NCBI RefSeq assembly: GCF_016411865.1
Contig: NZ_JAEKJA010000009.1
Location: forward strand, 1 to 64,000
Direction: 5' to 3'
DNA from: Acuticoccus mangrovi
GTDB lineage: Bacteria > Pseudomonadota > Alphaproteobacteria > Rhizobiales > Amorphaceae
DNA: 64,000 nucleotides
Part shown: piece after piece, positions 53,322-63,084 of the stretch
How positions within the stretch are numbered: position 1 is the first letter of the stretch
Layout of the letters: each line of letters opens with the position of its first letter
Position numbers and translations under genes: made by a program
Notes under the pieces: generated by a model
Told to the model about the DNA's origin: nothing
The model's input: the letters and a program-made list of their open reading frames with translations, nothing else
Databases searched by the model: none

Positions 53322-54103
53322 CCCTGGCCCTCTCCGTCCGCGACCTCACGCTCGACTACGGCGATCTCAAGGTGCTGAAGGGCGTGACGTTCGACGTTGC
53401 CGCCGGCGAGGTGCTGTGCGTCATCGGCCCGTCGGGATCGGGCAAGAGCACGCTGCTGCGCTGCGTCGCCTATCTCGAGGACCACTTCGGCGGCGCCATT
53501 CGGGTGGACGGCGAGCTGCTCGGCCGGCGCGAGCGGGGTGGCAAGGTCGTGCCGGTGCGCGGCGCGGCGCTGCGCAAGGTGCAGGGCAAGGTCGGCATGG
53601 TCTTCCAGCACTTCAATCTGTGGCCGCACATGTCGGCGCTGCGCAACGTGATGGAGCCGCTCACCGTGGTGAAGCGCATGGACCGGGAGGCGGCGCGGGC
53701 GCTCGCGATGGAGAACCTCGCCAAGGTGGGGGTCGCCGACAAGGCCGACGCCTACCCGCCGCGCCTCTCCGGTGGCCAGCAGCAGCGCGTCGCCATCGCC
53801 CGCGCCCTCGCGATGCAGCCCCGCGTGATGCTGTTCGACGAGGCGACCTCCTCGCTCGACCCCGAGCTCGTCAACGAGGTGCTCGGGGTGATGCGCCAGC
53901 TCGCGGAGGAGGGGATGACGATGCTCGTCGTCACCCACGAGATGGAGTTCGCCAAGAAGGTCGCCGACCGGGTGATCTTCATGGATGGCGGCGTGATCGC
54001 CGAAGAGGGGCCGCCCGCGCAGCTCTTCGACCATCCCCGCGAGGCGCGCACCCGCGCCTTCCTGTCTCTCATCGACCACGACCTTGCCGGCGATCCCGCC
54101 TGA
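53318..54103 (+). CDS. Amino-acid ABC transporter ATP-binding protein (GlnQ/HisP type)
   Basis: The 261-residue ATPase has Walker [14 protein letters not shown], the Q-loop [17 protein letters not shown] typical of amino acid importers, the signature [15 protein letters not shown], Walker [15 protein letters not shown] and the H-loop VVTHEMEFA. It overlaps the permease gene by four bases. Confidence 0.92.
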   Translation: MTLALSVRDLTLDYGDLKVLKGVTFDVAAGEVLCVIGPSGSGKSTLLRCVAYLEDHFGGAIRVDGELLGRRERGGKVVPVRGAALRKVQGKVGMVFQHFNLWPHMSALRNVMEPLTVVKRMDREAARALAMENLAKVGVADKADAYPPRLSGGQQQRVAIARALAMQPRVMLFDEATSSLDPELVNEVLGVMRQLAEEGMTMLVVTHEMEFAKKVADRVIFMDGGVIAEEGPPAQLFDHPREARTRAFLSLIDHDLAGDPA

Positions 54104-54138
54104 GGACGTCCGTCCAACCCGGAGAAGGAGACCTGCCC

Positions 54139-54939
54139 ATGACCTTGCCGACCCCCGTGAAGATCGCCGTGGCCGCCGCTCTCGCGGCCGCGATGGTGCC
54201 CGCGACCGCCATGGCGCGGGACATCGAGGACATCGTGCAGTCGAAGAGCTTCCACATCGGCGTGGTGCCGTTCGACGTCGACATCATCAAGGACCCGACC
54301 GGCAGCGACTATACGGGCGTGTTCGTGGAGGCGATCGAGCACGTCTGCGAGGAGATCAAAGTGACGTGCGAGTTCCAGGAGTACACCTGGCAGAGCTTCA
54401 TCGGCGCGCTTCAGTCCGGTCAGATCGATCTGTCGATCGCCACCACCTACGCCACCATCCCGCGGGCGACGGCGGTGCTCTTCTCGGATCCGATCTACGA
54501 TCTCGGCTACAAGGCGGTGACCAAGGAGGGGGACGACCGGTTCACGAGCGTCGCCGACCTCGACAGCTCCGACGTGATGGTCGCCGTGGCGCAGGGCACC
54601 GGCCAGATGGCCTGGGTGCAGAAGGTCGCCCCCAAGGCGCAGCTGCGCGTGGTGCCGACGGAGGAGGGGGCGCTCCTGGAGGTGGTGACGGGCCGCGCGA
54701 TGATCGCGATCAGCGCCTCGGCCGCCGCCGACCACGCGCTCAAGACCCAGCCCGGTCTCGCCGAGGCGCTGGGCGGCAACATCTTCGACGTGAACCAGGT
54801 GGCCTGGGCGATGAACCGCAACGACATCGGCCTGAAATTCTTCGTCGATACGGCGCTCGGCAAGCTGAAGGCCTCGGGCCTCCTCGAAGAGCTCGCCAAC
54901 AAGTACGATGCGCCCTGGAAGGGCACCATCGCCAAATGA
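54139..54939 (+). CDS. Periplasmic amino-acid-type substrate-binding protein
   Basis: The 266-residue protein has a Sec signal peptide ending near residue 26 (VPATAMA) and the family 3 solute-binding fold: SFHIGVVPFDVDIIKDPTGSDYTGVFVEAIEHV..., IGALQSGQIDLSIATTYATIPRATAVLFSDPIYD. GAAGGAGACC precedes the ATG at 54139. It supplies the importer encoded just upstream. Confidence 0.88.
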   Translation: MTLPTPVKIAVAAALAAAMVPATAMARDIEDIVQSKSFHIGVVPFDVDIIKDPTGSDYTGVFVEAIEHVCEEIKVTCEFQEYTWQSFIGALQSGQIDLSIATTYATIPRATAVLFSDPIYDLGYKAVTKEGDDRFTSVADLDSSDVMVAVAQGTGQMAWVQKVAPKAQLRVVPTEEGALLEVVTGRAMIAISASAAADHALKTQPGLAEALGGNIFDVNQVAWAMNRNDIGLKFFVDTALGKLKASGLLEELANKYDAPWKGTIAK

Positions 54940-54988
54940 CCATCCGCGGGCCGGCAGGGCCGGCCCGCCTCCCCGGAGGACCCTATCG

Positions 54989-55381
54989 ATGCCGCGCAAG
55001 ACCCTCCGCCCCGCCTCGCTCGATTTCCAGCCTCGCCCCACCTACCCCTATTCGCCGGGCGCCACCGATGGCCGGCTGATCCTTACCGCCGGTCAGGTGG
55101 CGTGGGGACCCGACGGCGCGCTGGTCGGGCTCGGCGACATCACCGCCCAGACCCGCCAGACGCTGCGCAATGTGGAAGCGGTCCTGAAGGAGGCCGGGGC
55201 GACGTTCGACGATGTCCTGAAGTGCAACGTGTACCTCAAGGACATGGCTCACTTTCAGGCGATGAACGACGAGTTCGCCCGCGCCTTTCCCACCGATCCG
55301 CCCGCCCGCACCACCGTGCAGGCCCACCTTGCGGAGCCGGAGATGCTGGTGGAGATCGAAGCCATCGCCAGCCTCGGCTAA
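54989..55381 (+). CDS. RidA (YjgF/YER057c) family enamine/imine deaminase
   Basis: The 130-residue protein has the RidA features YSPGATDGRLILTAGQVAWGPDGALVG, QTRQTLRNVEAVLKEAGATFDDVLKCNVYL and the closing PARTTVQAHLAEPEMLVEIEAIA, which has the conserved Arg and Glu. Members hydrolyse reactive imines from PLP enzymes or act in amine degradation. GGAGGACCC precedes the ATG at 54989. Its place here suggests an imine intermediate in the pathway. Confidence 0.87.
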   Translation: MPRKTLRPASLDFQPRPTYPYSPGATDGRLILTAGQVAWGPDGALVGLGDITAQTRQTLRNVEAVLKEAGATFDDVLKCNVYLKDMAHFQAMNDEFARAFPTDPPARTTVQAHLAEPEMLVEIEAIASLG

Positions 55382-55406
55382 GCCGATCCAACCCGAGAGT
55401 CGATCC

Positions 55407-56417
55407 ATGACAACCAGCGAGTCCGCGCCCACGCGCCCCGTTCGCGTGCACGTCCACAACCGCGAGGGGCTCGGCCCCGTCTTCGAGGTGAGCGAACGGC
55501 GGTGGGCGGAGGCGCTGGAGCGTCATCCGGAGATCGCCGCCCGCCTTTCGGCGAGCTTCAGTCGGACCGACGAGGCGCTGGAGGCGGGCCTTGCCGACGC
55601 CGACGCGCTGTTCTGCTGGGACGTGCCGCGCGAGAATATGGCAAGCCGCGCCCCGCGCCTGAAGTTCGTCCACGTGCACGGCGCCGGGGTGAGCCATTTG
55701 CGGCCGTTCGACTGGCTGCCCGCCGGGGTGAGCCTCATCAACAGCCGCGGCGTCCACGGCAGCCGCGCCGCCGAGTACGCCATGATGGCCGTGCTGATGA
55801 TCAACAATCGCGTGCCCGAGATGGTGACGAACCAACGGGCCGGCCGCTGGCAGCAGCTCTTCAACACCGCCATCGAGGGCAAGACCCTGCTGATCATCGG
55901 CGTCGGATCGGTAGGGGGGTCGGTGGCGGGCCTCGCGAAGGCGTTCGGCATGCACGTGATCGGCGTGCGGCGCACGGGCGCCCCGCGTGAGCATATCGAC
56001 GAGATGCACACGCCCGACGCGATCCCCGCCCTGGTGCCGCGGGCCGACGTGATCCTGATGACGGCGCCGCACACCGAGGCCTCGCACCATCTCCTCGGCG
56101 CCGCCGAGCTCGATCTCATGAAGGAGGGCGCGGGTCTCGTGAACTACAGCCGCGCCGGGCTGGTGGACTATGCCGCGCTCGAGGCGAAGCTGCGCCGCGG
56201 CGAGGCGAGCGCCGTCCTCGACGTGTTCGACCCGGAGCCGCTGCCGGCCTCCTCGAGCCTGTGGACGGCGCCGAACCTCATCATCACGCCGCATTCCTCC
56301 TCCGACGACGCCGACGCCTACACCCCCCGCACCCTCGACCTGTTGATGCGCAACCTCGCCAACGTCGCCGCAGGGCGGGCGCTGGAGAACGAGGTGGACC
56401 TCGCCCTCCAATACTGA
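55407..56417 (+). CDS. D-isomer-specific 2-hydroxyacid dehydrogenase family protein
   Basis: The 336-residue protein has the NAD-binding segment LLIIGVGSVGGSVAGLAKAFGMHVIGVRRTG (GxGxxG) and the catalytic blocks HVHGAGVSHLRPF, NSRGVHGSRAAEYAMM, NYSRAGLVDYAALEAKL, DVFDPEPLPASSSLW and TPHSS with the active-site His. It would interconvert a 2-keto acid and a D-2-hydroxy acid. It is the last gene of the oxygenase operon, three bases from the end of the convergent glutamine-synthetase-like gene. Confidence 0.88.
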   Translation: MTTSESAPTRPVRVHVHNREGLGPVFEVSERRWAEALERHPEIAARLSASFSRTDEALEAGLADADALFCWDVPRENMASRAPRLKFVHVHGAGVSHLRPFDWLPAGVSLINSRGVHGSRAAEYAMMAVLMINNRVPEMVTNQRAGRWQQLFNTAIEGKTLLIIGVGSVGGSVAGLAKAFGMHVIGVRRTGAPREHIDEMHTPDAIPALVPRADVILMTAPHTEASHHLLGAAELDLMKEGAGLVNYSRAGLVDYAALEAKLRRGEASAVLDVFDPEPLPASSSLWTAPNLIITPHSSSDDADAYTPRTLDLLMRNLANVAAGRALENEVDLALQY

Positions 56418-56419
56418 CC

Positions 56420-57835
56420 TCAGAACTTCGTCAGATAGGTCTCGACCTCCCAGGCCGAGACCTGGTTGTGATAGTCCCACCATTCCTTCTTCTTGAGCTC
56501 GACGTAGGAGGCGAAGAGGGCGTCGCCCATCACGGCGCGCCCGAGCGGATCGCGCTCGAAAGCCTCGATGGATTCAAGAAGGGTGCGCGGCAGCAGCGTC
56601 ACGCCGAGCGTATCGAGTGCGGCGTCGTCGAGCTCGTACATGTTGACCGGGATCGGATCGCCGGGGTCGAGATCCTGCTCGATGCCGTCGAGACCCGCGG
56701 CGAGCATCATGGCGGCGGCGAGGTAGGGGTTCAGCGAGGTGTCGACCGCGCGGCACTCCCAGCGCGCGCCCGAGGTGGACTTCGAGGCCTGCGACAGCAT
56801 CGGCACGCGCAACATGTGGGTGCGGTTGTTGCCGCCGTAGGAAACGAAGATCGGCGCCCAGGTGTAGCCCGTCATCGAGCCCGTCTTGATGAGGCGCTTG
56901 TAGGAATTCACCGTGGGGCAGGTGGTGGCGACGATCGCCGGCGCGTGCCGCTTCACCCCGGCGATGAACTGGTAGGCACGCTTGGAGAGGCCGCAGCCGC
57001 GCGGATCGGCGGCGTCGCCCGACACGTTGCGGCCGCTCTCGATGTCGGCGAGGGACATGTTGAAGTGCGCCCCGCTGCCGGTCCGATCGGCGTAGGGCTT
57101 CGGCATCATGGTCGCCTCCCAGCCATATTTGCGGGCGATCTCCTTCATCATCAGCCGCCAGATCACGAAGCGGTCCGCCATGGTCACGGCGTCGGCGTAA
57201 GCGAAGTCGAACTCGAACTGGCCGTTGGCGTCCTCGTGGTCGAACGAGTAGACGTCCCAGCCCATCGCGTTCATGTGGCCGACCACCTCGTCGAGGAACT
57301 CGTAGTTGAGGAGGGTCGAGGACAGGTCGTAGGCGGCACGGGCCATATCGTCGGCAGCGTGGTTGGGGGCGATGCCGTTGAGCGCGGCCGGGTCGCGCCG
57401 TACGATGTAAACCTCGCACTCGATCCCGAGATTGAACACGAGCCCCATGTCGGCGGCCCGCTTCATCTGCTGCTGCAAGATGGTGCGCGAGCACATCGGC
57501 CACGGCTCGCCGTGATAGCGCAGCTCGCCCGGGATCAGCGCCACTTCCGGGCGCCAGGGCAGCTGCACCACGTGGGACGGGTCGGGGTGAAGGGCGAGCT
57601 CGTCGTCCTGCGGGCCCTGGCCGAGGCCGTCGAGGGCGGCGCCGGTGAAGAGCTCCGAGCCCGACATCATGCGCCCGAAGTGGGAGAGCGGCACCGACTT
57701 GGTCTTCGGCACGCCGTGCACGTCGACATAGAACGGCAGGCAATATTTCACGCCAGCCTTCGCCAGCGCCGACTTGGTGTCGGCCACCTGATGGGGCAGG
57801 GAGGGGTCGGCGGTGGTGACGTCGAGTGCGCTCAT
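56420..57835 (-). CDS. Glutamine synthetase-like ligase (GlnT / gamma-glutamylmethylamide-type)
   Basis: The 471-residue protein has the glutamine synthetase fold: VHGVPKTKSVPLSHF (beta-grasp domain), GIECEVYIVRRDP, DHEDANGQFEFDFAYADAVTMADRF, TGSGAHFNMSLAD (ATP and metal site) and RVPMLS..KSTSGARWECRAVDTSLNPYLAAAMMLAAGLDGIE. Length fits GlnT and gamma-glutamylmethylamide or gamma-glutamylpolyamine synthetases rather than GlnA. It may load an amine onto glutamate in the neighbouring pathway. The promoter side carries the second copy of the AT-rich operator. Confidence 0.85.
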   Translation of the reverse strand: MSALDVTTADPSLPHQVADTKSALAKAGVKYCLPFYVDVHGVPKTKSVPLSHFGRMMSGSELFTGAALDGLGQGPQDDELALHPDPSHVVQLPWRPEVALIPGELRYHGEPWPMCSRTILQQQMKRAADMGLVFNLGIECEVYIVRRDPAALNGIAPNHAADDMARAAYDLSSTLLNYEFLDEVVGHMNAMGWDVYSFDHEDANGQFEFDFAYADAVTMADRFVIWRLMMKEIARKYGWEATMMPKPYADRTGSGAHFNMSLADIESGRNVSGDAADPRGCGLSKRAYQFIAGVKRHAPAIVATTCPTVNSYKRLIKTGSMTGYTWAPIFVSYGGNNRTHMLRVPMLSQASKSTSGARWECRAVDTSLNPYLAAAMMLAAGLDGIEQDLDPGDPIPVNMYELDDAALDTLGVTLLPRTLLESIEAFERDPLGRAVMGDALFASYVELKKKEWWDYHNQVSAWEVETYLTKF

Positions 57836-57920
57836 GAACGGCTCCGCGTTTGGCTCGCAAGGATGGGCAAGATCGGGCGCGAGACGCCGCGATCATCCGA
57901 GCGAGCGAAGCGTGGGCCAT

Positions 57921-57942
57921 ATTAATTAATTAGTCAATTAGT
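57921..57942. promoter_or_regulatory. AT-rich operator-like site upstream of the glutamine-synthetase-like gene
   Basis: Read on the minus strand, this 22-base element begins ACTAATTGA and ends ATTAATTAAT, matching the site at 51416-51437 in 20 of 22 bases. It lies 86 bases upstream of the ligase start and 37 bases downstream of the end of the TetR gene. Confidence 0.65.
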
Positions 57943-57978
57943 GCTCGCGACGGCGGCCATTCTCTCCGTCGTCTCCTG

Positions 57979-58656
57979 CTATTGGGTGGCGTCGCGCTCC
58001 TCCGGGGTGTGTCCCAGAAGCTGCCAGATCACGTTGCGGAAGCCGCCGATCCCGGCCTTGAGATCGTAGCCCGGAAGGATGACGGCCCGCACCATGATGC
58101 CGTCGAGGTGGGTGGAGATGTGGTCGGCGAGCTCGTTGGGATCGACCTCGCGGAAGAGGCCGGCCGCGATCCCGTCGCGGACCGCGTCGGCGAGGAGCTG
58201 GCGCTCCTTGTCGTAGAAGGACTCGATCGACGCGTCGATCACGGGATCGGTCTCCGCCGCGCCTTTGTAGTCGAGGCAGATCTTGACGAACTTCTGAACC
58301 CGCTCGAAGTAGTCGAGGTGAATGGTCAGCCACTCGTCGATGACGATCGGTGGGTTCGTCGCATTCGCCTCGAGGGTTTCGAAGTCCTTGAAGATTTGGT
58401 CGATGGCGCTCTCGAGCGTGGCGCGGAAGAGGCCTTCCTTGTTGCTGAAGTAGTAGTAGATCAGCGCGGTGTTGACGCCGGCGGCGTTGGCGATGTCCTT
58501 GATCGTCACCGAGGCGAAGTTGCGCTGGGCGAACAGATCGAAGGCGACGTTCATGAGCATTTCGGCCCGCTTGGCGCTCATCGCCTCGCCGCCGCGTGCC
58601 GCGCGCGACCGGGTGCGTTTCTCGGATGAGGGAATTGCGCTCACTCGCCTACTCAT
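57979..58656 (-). CDS. TetR family transcriptional regulator
   Basis: The 225-residue protein has a TetR DNA-binding domain: AFDLFAQRNFASVTIKDIANAAGVNTALIYYYFSNKEGLFRATLE at about 38-84. It has a C-terminal ligand and dimer domain with a TetR_C-type end (DGIMVRAVILPGYD). The ATG at 58656 gives the full length; ATG 58581 is an alternative that keeps the helix-turn-helix. It lies upstream of the ligase gene in the same direction and is the candidate regulator of the two AT-rich sites. Confidence 0.88.
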   Translation of the reverse strand: MSRRVSAIPSSEKRTRSRAARGGEAMSAKRAEMLMNVAFDLFAQRNFASVTIKDIANAAGVNTALIYYYFSNKEGLFRATLESAIDQIFKDFETLEANATNPPIVIDEWLTIHLDYFERVQKFVKICLDYKGAAETDPVIDASIESFYDKERQLLADAVRDGIAAGLFREVDPNELADHISTHLDGIMVRAVILPGYDLKAGIGGFRNVIWQLLGHTPEERDATQ

Positions 58657-58829
58657 GTCCGCGCCGCGAAAAAGGGTGCCCGGACGCTTCGCCGGGGGCA
58701 GGGGGCGAGCCGGATGGTCCGCCCCGCTTGCCGCACTCATTTGGACCAGCACCCCTTGCAAAGGCAAGTTGCGCCGCCGGCGCGCACAAAGGGGCGGCGT
58801 GCCGCCCCGCAACGGGTCTTCGACGCGGC

Positions 58830-59615
58830 CTACTCGATGCCGCGCTTGGCGAGCGCCTGCTCGACGCGCTCCACGTCGATCGGGTTGTTGACCTCCCAGA
58901 AGAGCTGGTTGTCGTCCTTCACCTCGACGCAGCGCACGGGAATGCCGTTTTCGAGGAAACGCAGCTGCTCCAGGCCCTCGTGGGTCTCCAGCGTGCCGAC
59001 GTCGAAGCTGGTGTAGCGGCCGATCGCGGCCGCCGTGTAGGCGTAGAGGCCGACGTGGTGGTAGATCGGCGGCAGATCGGCGGCCGCCTTGTCGGAATAG
59101 GGGATCACTTCCTTGGAGAAGTAGAGCGCGCGCATGTCGTTCGCCATCACCGCGGTGGTGCCGCCGACAGTGCCGTTGGCGCGATCCTCGCGGAAGCGCC
59201 CGATGGTCTCCTCGTCGCACCGCAGCACCGGGGTCGCCACCGCCATGTCGCCGATCTCGTCGATCAGCGCCGTCACGAAATGGGGCGGGGTGAGGGGCGC
59301 GTCGCCCTGGAGGTTCACGAGGAGGTCGGGCGCGGCGGGGAGCTTCGCAAGCACCTCCGCGCAGCGCTCGGTGCCGTTGCGGCACTCGCGCGACGTCATC
59401 ACCACCTTGCCGCCGAAGGCGCGGGCGTGGTCGGCGATGCGCTCGTCGTCGGTGGCGACGATCACGTCGTCGACGCCGCCGACCTGCACGCCGACGTCGT
59501 AGGTGCGCTGCAGCAGCGTCCGCGCCTTGCCGGAGGCGCCTTTCAACTCCACGAGCGGCTTGCCGGGAAAGCGGCGGGACTCGTAGCGGGCCGGGATGAC
59601 GATGATAACGCCCAC
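58830..59615 (-). CDS. kdsB: 3-deoxy-manno-octulosonate cytidylyltransferase
   Basis: The 261-residue enzyme makes CMP-Kdo from Kdo and CTP for lipopolysaccharide core synthesis. Motifs: IIVIPARYESRRFPGKPLVEL at the start, VIVATDDERIADHARAFGGKVVMTSRECRNGTERCAE and VNLQGDAPLTPP. I prefer the GTG at 59615 because it starts right before the conserved IIVIPARY block; the frame is open further upstream. Family length is about 250. Confidence 0.93.
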   Translation of the reverse strand: MGVIIVIPARYESRRFPGKPLVELKGASGKARTLLQRTYDVGVQVGGVDDVIVATDDERIADHARAFGGKVVMTSRECRNGTERCAEVLAKLPAAPDLLVNLQGDAPLTPPHFVTALIDEIGDMAVATPVLRCDEETIGRFREDRANGTVGGTTAVMANDMRALYFSKEVIPYSDKAAADLPPIYHHVGLYAYTAAAIGRYTSFDVGTLETHEGLEQLRFLENGIPVRCVEVKDDNQLFWEVNNPIDVERVEQALAKRGIE

Positions 59616-59744
59616 GGGAACCTTGTCTGTGTGCGCCGCCGCCCGAGGGCGGCCGGCTGGCGGGAAGGATGGCCCCCGCATGATGCGGATGCCGGGAGGA
59701 AGGGGCGCCGAAGCGACGTCCCGAGCGTCAAACGATGCCGGCCG

Positions 59745-60743
59745 TCACACGATGCCGAGCGACAGAAGGTCCTGCAGATGGACGAGGCCGACGACCTCTT
59801 CCGGCCTGTCGACGCCCATGACGAAGAGGGCGGCGACCTTGTGGCGCTCGCACATCGACAGGGCGTCGACGGCGAGATGGTCGGCACCGATGCGCAGCGG
59901 GTTGCCGCCCATGATCTCCGTCGCCGTCTTGTGGAAGATGTCGCCTTGGAGGAGCGCCCGGCGCAGGTCGCCGTCGGTGACGACGCCGACGAGGCGGCCA
60001 TCGGCGTTCACCGCCGTCACCCCGCGCCGTCCCTCGGTGATGGTGGCGATGACCTCGCTCAGCGGCGCGTCGTGGTTGACGTGCGGCACGCTGCGCAGGT
60101 GCGGGCGCATGTCGAGCAGGTCCGTCATCCGCAGGAGCTGCGCGCCGAGCTTGCCGGCAGGGTGGAACTTGGCGAAGTCGGTGCGCTTGAAGCCGCGGGC
60201 CCTGATGAGGGCGGCGGCGAGGGCGTCGCCATAGACCAGGGAGAGCGTGGTCGACGTCATCGGCGCCAGCGAGAGCGGACACGCTTCGGGCGCGCGGGGC
60301 AGCTCCAGGATGATGTCGGCGTAGCGGCCGAGCGAGGAGTCGGGCCGCGCCGTCATGGCGATCAGCGTTACTCCGAAGCGGCGGCAATATTGTAGGAAAG
60401 GCTGGAATTCGATGCTCTCGCCGGAGTTCGAGATGGCGAGGACGATGTCGTCGTCGGTTACCATGCCGAGGTCGCCGTGCGCCGCTTCAGTGGCGTGGAC
60501 GAAGAGGGCGGGGGTGCCGGTGGAGGCGAGCGTCGCGGCGATCTTGCGCCCGATGTGCCCCGACTTGCCGATCCCGGTGACGACGACCCGTCCCTTGCGC
60601 GCGAGGATGGCGTCGATGGCTTCCGTGAAGCTCGGTCCGACCGAAGCCTGCAGAGCCTTGAGACCGTTGATCTCGATCTCGATCGCGTTGCACGCTTCCT
60701 GAACGTAGTCGTCGGACCTGCCGATTGCGACCGCCTGGTCCAT
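59745..60743 (-). CDS. kdsD: Arabinose-5-phosphate isomerase, KpsF/GutQ family
   Basis: The 332-residue enzyme converts ribulose-5-phosphate to arabinose-5-phosphate, the first Kdo precursor. The SIS domain has GRVVVTGIGKSGHIGRKIAATLASTGTPALFVHATEAAHGDLGM and ISNSGES. Two CBS domains follow from about 205 (MTDLLDMRPHLRSV..., VVTDGDLRRAL). It is co-directional with kdsB, with a gap of about 130 bases. Confidence 0.93.
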   Translation of the reverse strand: MDQAVAIGRSDDYVQEACNAIEIEINGLKALQASVGPSFTEAIDAILARKGRVVVTGIGKSGHIGRKIAATLASTGTPALFVHATEAAHGDLGMVTDDDIVLAISNSGESIEFQPFLQYCRRFGVTLIAMTARPDSSLGRYADIILELPRAPEACPLSLAPMTSTTLSLVYGDALAAALIRARGFKRTDFAKFHPAGKLGAQLLRMTDLLDMRPHLRSVPHVNHDAPLSEVIATITEGRRGVTAVNADGRLVGVVTDGDLRRALLQGDIFHKTATEIMGGNPLRIGADHLAVDALSMCERHKVAALFVMGVDRPEEVVGLVHLQDLLSLGIV

Positions 60744-61363
60744 CACACTCTCCATTCTGCGGCGCCCCGGAGTGCCGCAGTGCAGCAACCTGGGGCGAAC
60801 GGGCCGCATCTGCGAGCGAAACCCACACTTGGAATCGCCCGCGAGGCTGCTCTTACACCAATATGATACGGTTGAAATTGATGAATTTTTGACATTGTCG
60901 GCTTCGAATGATCTGGCCGCTCGCTGCGGCTCGGTCCCGTCGTCGGCGTCTGCAAGGTTCGGCGCCGTTCGCGACTGCAACACGAGATGTCGCCTTCGAG
61001 TTCCTCCTCCACACCGTCGGCACATCCGGTCGGCATCGCAGCGCGGATTGTCGGGGCGGCGTTTTTCCCATACCTGACATTTGGTGGCAACATGCTGCAA
61101 TGCGCCGGGGCTGCGCGGACCCGTGCAAATCGGTTATCCGGCGTCGAGGCTCGACCGTCGGCGGCAGATTTGCTCTGAAGCCTCGCTTGGTGCAGGGAGC
61201 CGTCCGGGACGAGGCGGGGCCGCATGCTCGACAGAGACGACGGCGTCCCGACGGTGCCACCGCTTGCCGCGCCCCATGGGGCGCACGATCTCTGGGGTCG
61301 CGTCACAGCGGCGCCCAATCGACCCGCCTGCGGCCCAGCCGCCTTTTGCGACCGAGGAACACG
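60744..61363. other. Long divergent intergenic region between kdsD and kdsA
   Basis: No gene is supported over these 620 bases. An AT-rich patch at 60852-60900 (CACCAATATGATACGGTTG and TTGATGAATTTTTGACATTG) is the likely promoter zone; TTGACA at 60890-60895 could be a -35 element on the plus strand. The rest shows no conserved frame, RNA gene or long repeat. Confidence 0.4.
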
Positions 61364-62203
61364 ATGAGCGTGCCCCATTCCACCGTCAGCGCCAACGGCG
61401 TTGCCTTCTCCAATCACGGCCCGCTGACGCTGATCGCCGGTCCCTGCCAGATGGAGACCCGCCAGCACGCCTTCGACATGGCGGGCGCGTTGAAGGACAT
61501 CACCTCCCGGCTCGGCATCGGCTTCGTCTACAAGTCGAGCTTCGACAAGGCGAACCGGACGTCGCTGTCGGGCAAGCGCGGGATGGGTCTCGACGCGGCC
61601 CTGCCGGTGTTCGCCGACATCAAGAAAGAGTTCGGCGTGCCGGTGCTCACCGACATCCACAATGAAGAGCAGTGCCCGATCGTGGCGGAGGTCTGCGACA
61701 TCCTCCAGATCCCGGCCTTCCTCTGCCGCCAGACCGACCTTCTGGTCGCCGCCGCCAAGACCGGTGCGATCATCAACGTCAAGAAGGGCCAGTTCCTCGC
61801 CCCCTGGGACATGAAGAACGTGGTCAACAAGATCACCGAGAGCGGCAATCTCGACGTGCTCGTGACCGAGCGCGGCGCCTCCTTCGGCTACAACACGCTG
61901 GTGTCCGACATGCGCTCGTTGCCGGTGCTTGCCGAGACCGGCGCGCCGGTGATCTTCGACGCCACCCACTCGGTGCAGCAGCCGGGTGGTCTCGGCGGCG
62001 CCTCGGGCGGTCAGCGCCAGTTCGTGCCGACGCTGGCACGGGCGGCCGTGGCGGTGGGCGTCGCCGGGGTGTTCGTGGAGACCCATCAGGACCCCGACAA
62101 CGCCCCCTCCGACGGCCCCAACATGCTGCCCCTCGACGCCATGGAGGCGTTTCTCGGGACGCTCATGGAGATCGACGCGATCGCCAAGAAGGCCGCGGCC
62201 TGA
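61364..62203 (+). CDS. kdsA: 3-deoxy-8-phosphooctulonate synthase
   Basis: The 279-residue enzyme condenses arabinose-5-phosphate with phosphoenolpyruvate to Kdo-8-phosphate. Motifs: [59 protein letters not shown] and [12 protein letters not shown]. It completes a Kdo set with kdsB and kdsD on the opposite strand, indicating a lipopolysaccharide with Kdo. Confidence 0.95.
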   Translation: MSVPHSTVSANGVAFSNHGPLTLIAGPCQMETRQHAFDMAGALKDITSRLGIGFVYKSSFDKANRTSLSGKRGMGLDAALPVFADIKKEFGVPVLTDIHNEEQCPIVAEVCDILQIPAFLCRQTDLLVAAAKTGAIINVKKGQFLAPWDMKNVVNKITESGNLDVLVTERGASFGYNTLVSDMRSLPVLAETGAPVIFDATHSVQQPGGLGGASGGQRQFVPTLARAAVAVGVAGVFVETHQDPDNAPSDGPNMLPLDAMEAFLGTLMEIDAIAKKAAA

Positions 62204-62227
62204 GGCTGTCGCGCGGCCCGGTCGGGG

Positions 62228-63058
62228 CTAGGTCCCGACCGGCTCGTAGCCGTAGCGCTCCATGCCCGCGCGGCAGAGGAACTCGATCTCGGCGACGGCG
62301 TCGGGTTCGAGCGACGTCTTCCAGCTGTCGATCTCGCCCTTGCGGAAGAAGTTGGGGCGAACGTCGAAGCTCGGGCTCGCTGGATCGGCGGACTTCTGGC
62401 GAGAGGCGAGCTGCTTGGCGCTTGCCGACGATGACTTGCGGCGTGGCGAGGTGATGCCGAGCCAGGCGTGGATGCCGGCGAGCACGGCGTCCTTGTCGGC
62501 GTGGAGATCCTCGTAGCGCACGACGCGGAGGGCGGGTCCGATGGTCGTTTCGAGGTGGTGGGTGCGCAAGAGGTTCAGCATCCACTCGCGGGCGATCTCG
62601 GGGATCGGGCGATCGGCCCAGCTGCCCCAGTCCTCCTGCGCGGCGGCGAGCATGGAGGCGCAGACCGCCCGCGGATCGCGCACGATCACGAGGAAGTGGG
62701 CCTCGGGAAAGAGCCGCAGGATCGTCGACGCCATCCGCAGGTTGGCGGGCGTCTTCTCCAGGACGACCTCGCACTTCGGCTTGGTGGCGGCGATGCGGTC
62801 GAGCACCACGTGGGCGAGGGGGCGCAGGACCTCCGCATCCAAGGTGTCGGCGTCGATGTAGGCCTTGAGCCCGTCGGGGCCCGACGTCACGCTCTCTTCA
62901 CCGAGATAGCGCCGCTCGATCTCGCCGACGTAGCGGTCGAACACGTGGCTTTCGCGCAAGGTTGCGACCTTCGGATGGGCGCCGAGCAGGATCTGCAGCC
63001 ACGTCGTTCCGCTGCGGGTCGAGCCCCCGAGGAAGGCGTAGCGCTTGACGTTGGTCAT
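62228..63058 (-). CDS. Sulfotransferase family protein
   Basis: The 276-residue protein has the PAPS-binding 5'-phosphosulfate loop GGSTRSGTTWLQILLGAHP at the start and the 3'-phosphate binding block HFLVIVRDPRAVCASML near 140. RVVRYEDL near 190 is also typical. It would transfer sulfate from PAPS to an alcohol, perhaps on a surface glycan or lipid, given the Kdo genes next to it (inference). Confidence 0.85.
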   Translation of the reverse strand: MTNVKRYAFLGGSTRSGTTWLQILLGAHPKVATLRESHVFDRYVGEIERRYLGEESVTSGPDGLKAYIDADTLDAEVLRPLAHVVLDRIAATKPKCEVVLEKTPANLRMASTILRLFPEAHFLVIVRDPRAVCASMLAAAQEDWGSWADRPIPEIAREWMLNLLRTHHLETTIGPALRVVRYEDLHADKDAVLAGIHAWLGITSPRRKSSSASAKQLASRQKSADPASPSFDVRPNFFRKGEIDSWKTSLEPDAVAEIEFLCRAGMERYGYEPVGT

Positions 63059-63084
63059 CTGTCGGCTCCGTTGATCGGATGAGG

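Noticed and set aside
60853-61260. Minus-strand frame of 135 codons between kdsD and kdsA
   Set aside because: Arg/Pro-rich composition, no ribosome site and no pattern; the region looks non-coding.
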